Part shown: in pieces, positions 14,428 through 15,270 of the stretch | Layout: each line of letters starts with the position of its first letter | How positions within the stretch are numbered: the stretch's first letter is position 1 | Assembly: GCA_002455955.1 (NCBI GenBank) | Contig: DKLZ01000069.1 | Location: forward strand, 23,721-38,990 | Length of the DNA: 15,270 nt | Source of the DNA: Dehalococcoidia bacterium UBA6627 | Lineage (GTDB): Bacteria > Chloroflexota > Dehalococcoidia > UBA2979 | Direction: 5' to 3' | Notes under the pieces: generated by a model | What the model was told of the DNA's origin: nothing | Databases searched by the model: none | The model's input: only the letters and a program-made list of their open reading frames with translations | Program-made: the position numbers and the translations under genes

Positions 14428-15270
14428 TCAGGGCGTAGCAGCTTCCTCAGTGAGCATTTCTTCTCCATCCTCGCTCCCAGCATGGGTGAAAGTCATATGA
14501 TAGAGATCGGCATACACTCCCTCAGCTGCCATCAGTTGGTTATGGTTACCAACCTCGACGATCTCGCCATTGCGCATCACGACTATGCGATCAGCACTAC
14601 GAATAGTTGAGAGACGGTGCGCGATAACGAACGAGGTGCGACCTTTGAGCATAGTCGACAGGGCACCTTGGATGATCTGTTCTGTGTGCGTGTCCACAGT
14701 CGCCGTAGCTTCGTCAAGAATCAGTATGCGTGGATCTGCTACTAGTGCACGAGCAAAAGAAATCAGTTGTCTCTGACCGACTGAGAGGTTTTGTCCACGT
14801 TCATGCAGGATTGCATCATACCCATTGGGAAGTTGGTTAATGAATTCGTCAGCACCCACTGCACGAGCAGCATCGATGATGTCTTCATCGGTAGCGTCGA
14901 GCCGACCGTAACGAATGTTTTCACGGATAGTCCCTGAAAACAGATAGGGCTCCTGAAGTACGACACTCATCCTTCTGGTCAAGGAAGCACGTTGAATCGA
15001 CGTCAAGGAATGACCATCGACTAAAATTTGACCGCCCTGTATATCGTAGGAACGATTAACAAGTGCTGTGACAGATGTCTTCCCGGCACCCGTATGACCG
15101 ACTAGTGCGATCGTCTCACCAGGTTCGACGTGGAGATCAAAATCACGGAGAACCGGAACACCATCTATGTAACTGAATTTCACATGTTCAAAATCAACTC
15201 GTCCTTCGACATCTTCAAGAACAATTGCGTCAGGAGGGTCGACGATCTCGGGCTCTGTATCTAAGACCTC
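14428..15270 (-). CDS. ABC exporter (half-transporter) C-terminal ATPase domain, 5' end beyond window
   Basis: This is the nucleotide-binding end of a type IV (MsbA/BmrA-like) ABC exporter, whose fused membrane domain would lie beyond the right edge. The frame stays open to base 15270, giving 280 residues. The first residues (LDTEPEIVDPPDA, then GRVDFEHVKFSY) are the normal link from the last membrane helix into the ATPase. It shows Walker A GHTGAGKT (58-65), the Q-loop in LQEPYLFSGTIRENI (Gln106), the signature LSVGQ (162-166; LSGGQ is commoner, but LSVGQRQL is frequent in exporters), Walker B ILILDEAT (182-189) and the H-loop AHRLSTI (His218). All catalytic residues are present. The tail is acidic (SEDGEEMLTEEA). 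The substrate (lipid, drug or peptide) cannot be told from this domain. The GTG at 15183 is an internal codon, not the start. Confidence 0.95.
   Translation of the reverse strand, partial: EVLDTEPEIVDPPDAIVLEDVEGRVDFEHVKFSYIDGVPVLRDFDLHVEPGETIALVGHTGAGKTSVTALVNRSYDIQGGQILVDGHSLTSIQRASLTRRMSVVLQEPYLFSGTIRENIRYGRLDATDEDIIDAARAVGADEFINQLPNGYDAILHERGQNLSVGQRQLISFARALVADPRILILDEATATVDTHTEQIIQGALSTMLKGRTSFVIAHRLSTIRSADRIVVMRNGEIVEVGNHNQLMAAEGVYADLYHMTFTHAGSEDGEEMLTEEAATP

Noticed and set aside
1..15270. CRISPR array, tRNA, rRNA, transposase, phage or toxin-antitoxin genes
   Set aside because: No regularly spaced repeats, tRNA T-loop motifs in the gaps, recombinase or transposase motifs were seen. 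The gene content is housekeeping throughout.

Overview
This is a chromosomal housekeeping window. It carries eleven complete genes and two genes cut by the window edges. I see no tRNA, rRNA, CRISPR array, insertion sequence, prophage or integration site. Protein features suggest Chloroflexota, most likely a Dehalococcoidia/SAR202-like lineage. The pointers are a SecA with an extended segment before its YGTNNE motif and no zinc-binding tail, a conserved unnamed protein (3911-4753) that resembles Dehalococcoidia proteins I know, a PRPP synthetase with a DDEILTGG loop, and a dnaJ-hspR-clp operon. This placement comes from recognition, not from a tree.

Left part (1-4753, + strand): the 3' two thirds of prs (PRPP synthetase), then secA, then a small P-loop-like protein 5 nt after secA whose ATP-binding loop has lost its key Gly and Lys, then an unnamed helical protein with a very basic tail. 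dxs (first enzyme of the MEP isoprenoid pathway) follows on the minus strand (4878-6782).

Middle (6783-11104): a 468-nt divergent gap leads into a heat-shock operon, dnaJ (type II, no zinc fingers), hspR and a Clp ATPase. A TGAGT-N7-ACTCA inverted repeat matches the core of the HspR operator (HAIR), and a perfect TATAAT lies 6 nt before the dnaJ ATG, so the operon looks HspR-controlled and leaderless. The Clp protein is ClpC-type by its short middle domain and SIGF loop. The operon therefore appears to join an Hsp40, its repressor and a ClpP-partner unfoldase. dnaK and grpE are absent from the window.

Right part (11105-15270): a small acidic-tailed protein of unknown function, convergent with rimI (N-acetyltransferase); then ruvB (Holliday-junction motor), preceded by a LexA-type box in its promoter; then, on the minus strand, a PaaI-like hotdog thioesterase and the C-terminal ATPase domain of an ABC exporter that runs off the right edge.

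I do not see a convincing new biological system. The points most worth a second look are the heat-shock operator and leaderless promoter, the ClpC assignment, the degenerate P-loop protein after secA, and the SOS box at ruvB. Several start sites were moved from the longest possible reading frame on ribosome-binding-site or promoter evidence (dxs, dnaJ, 11388, 13840-14265).
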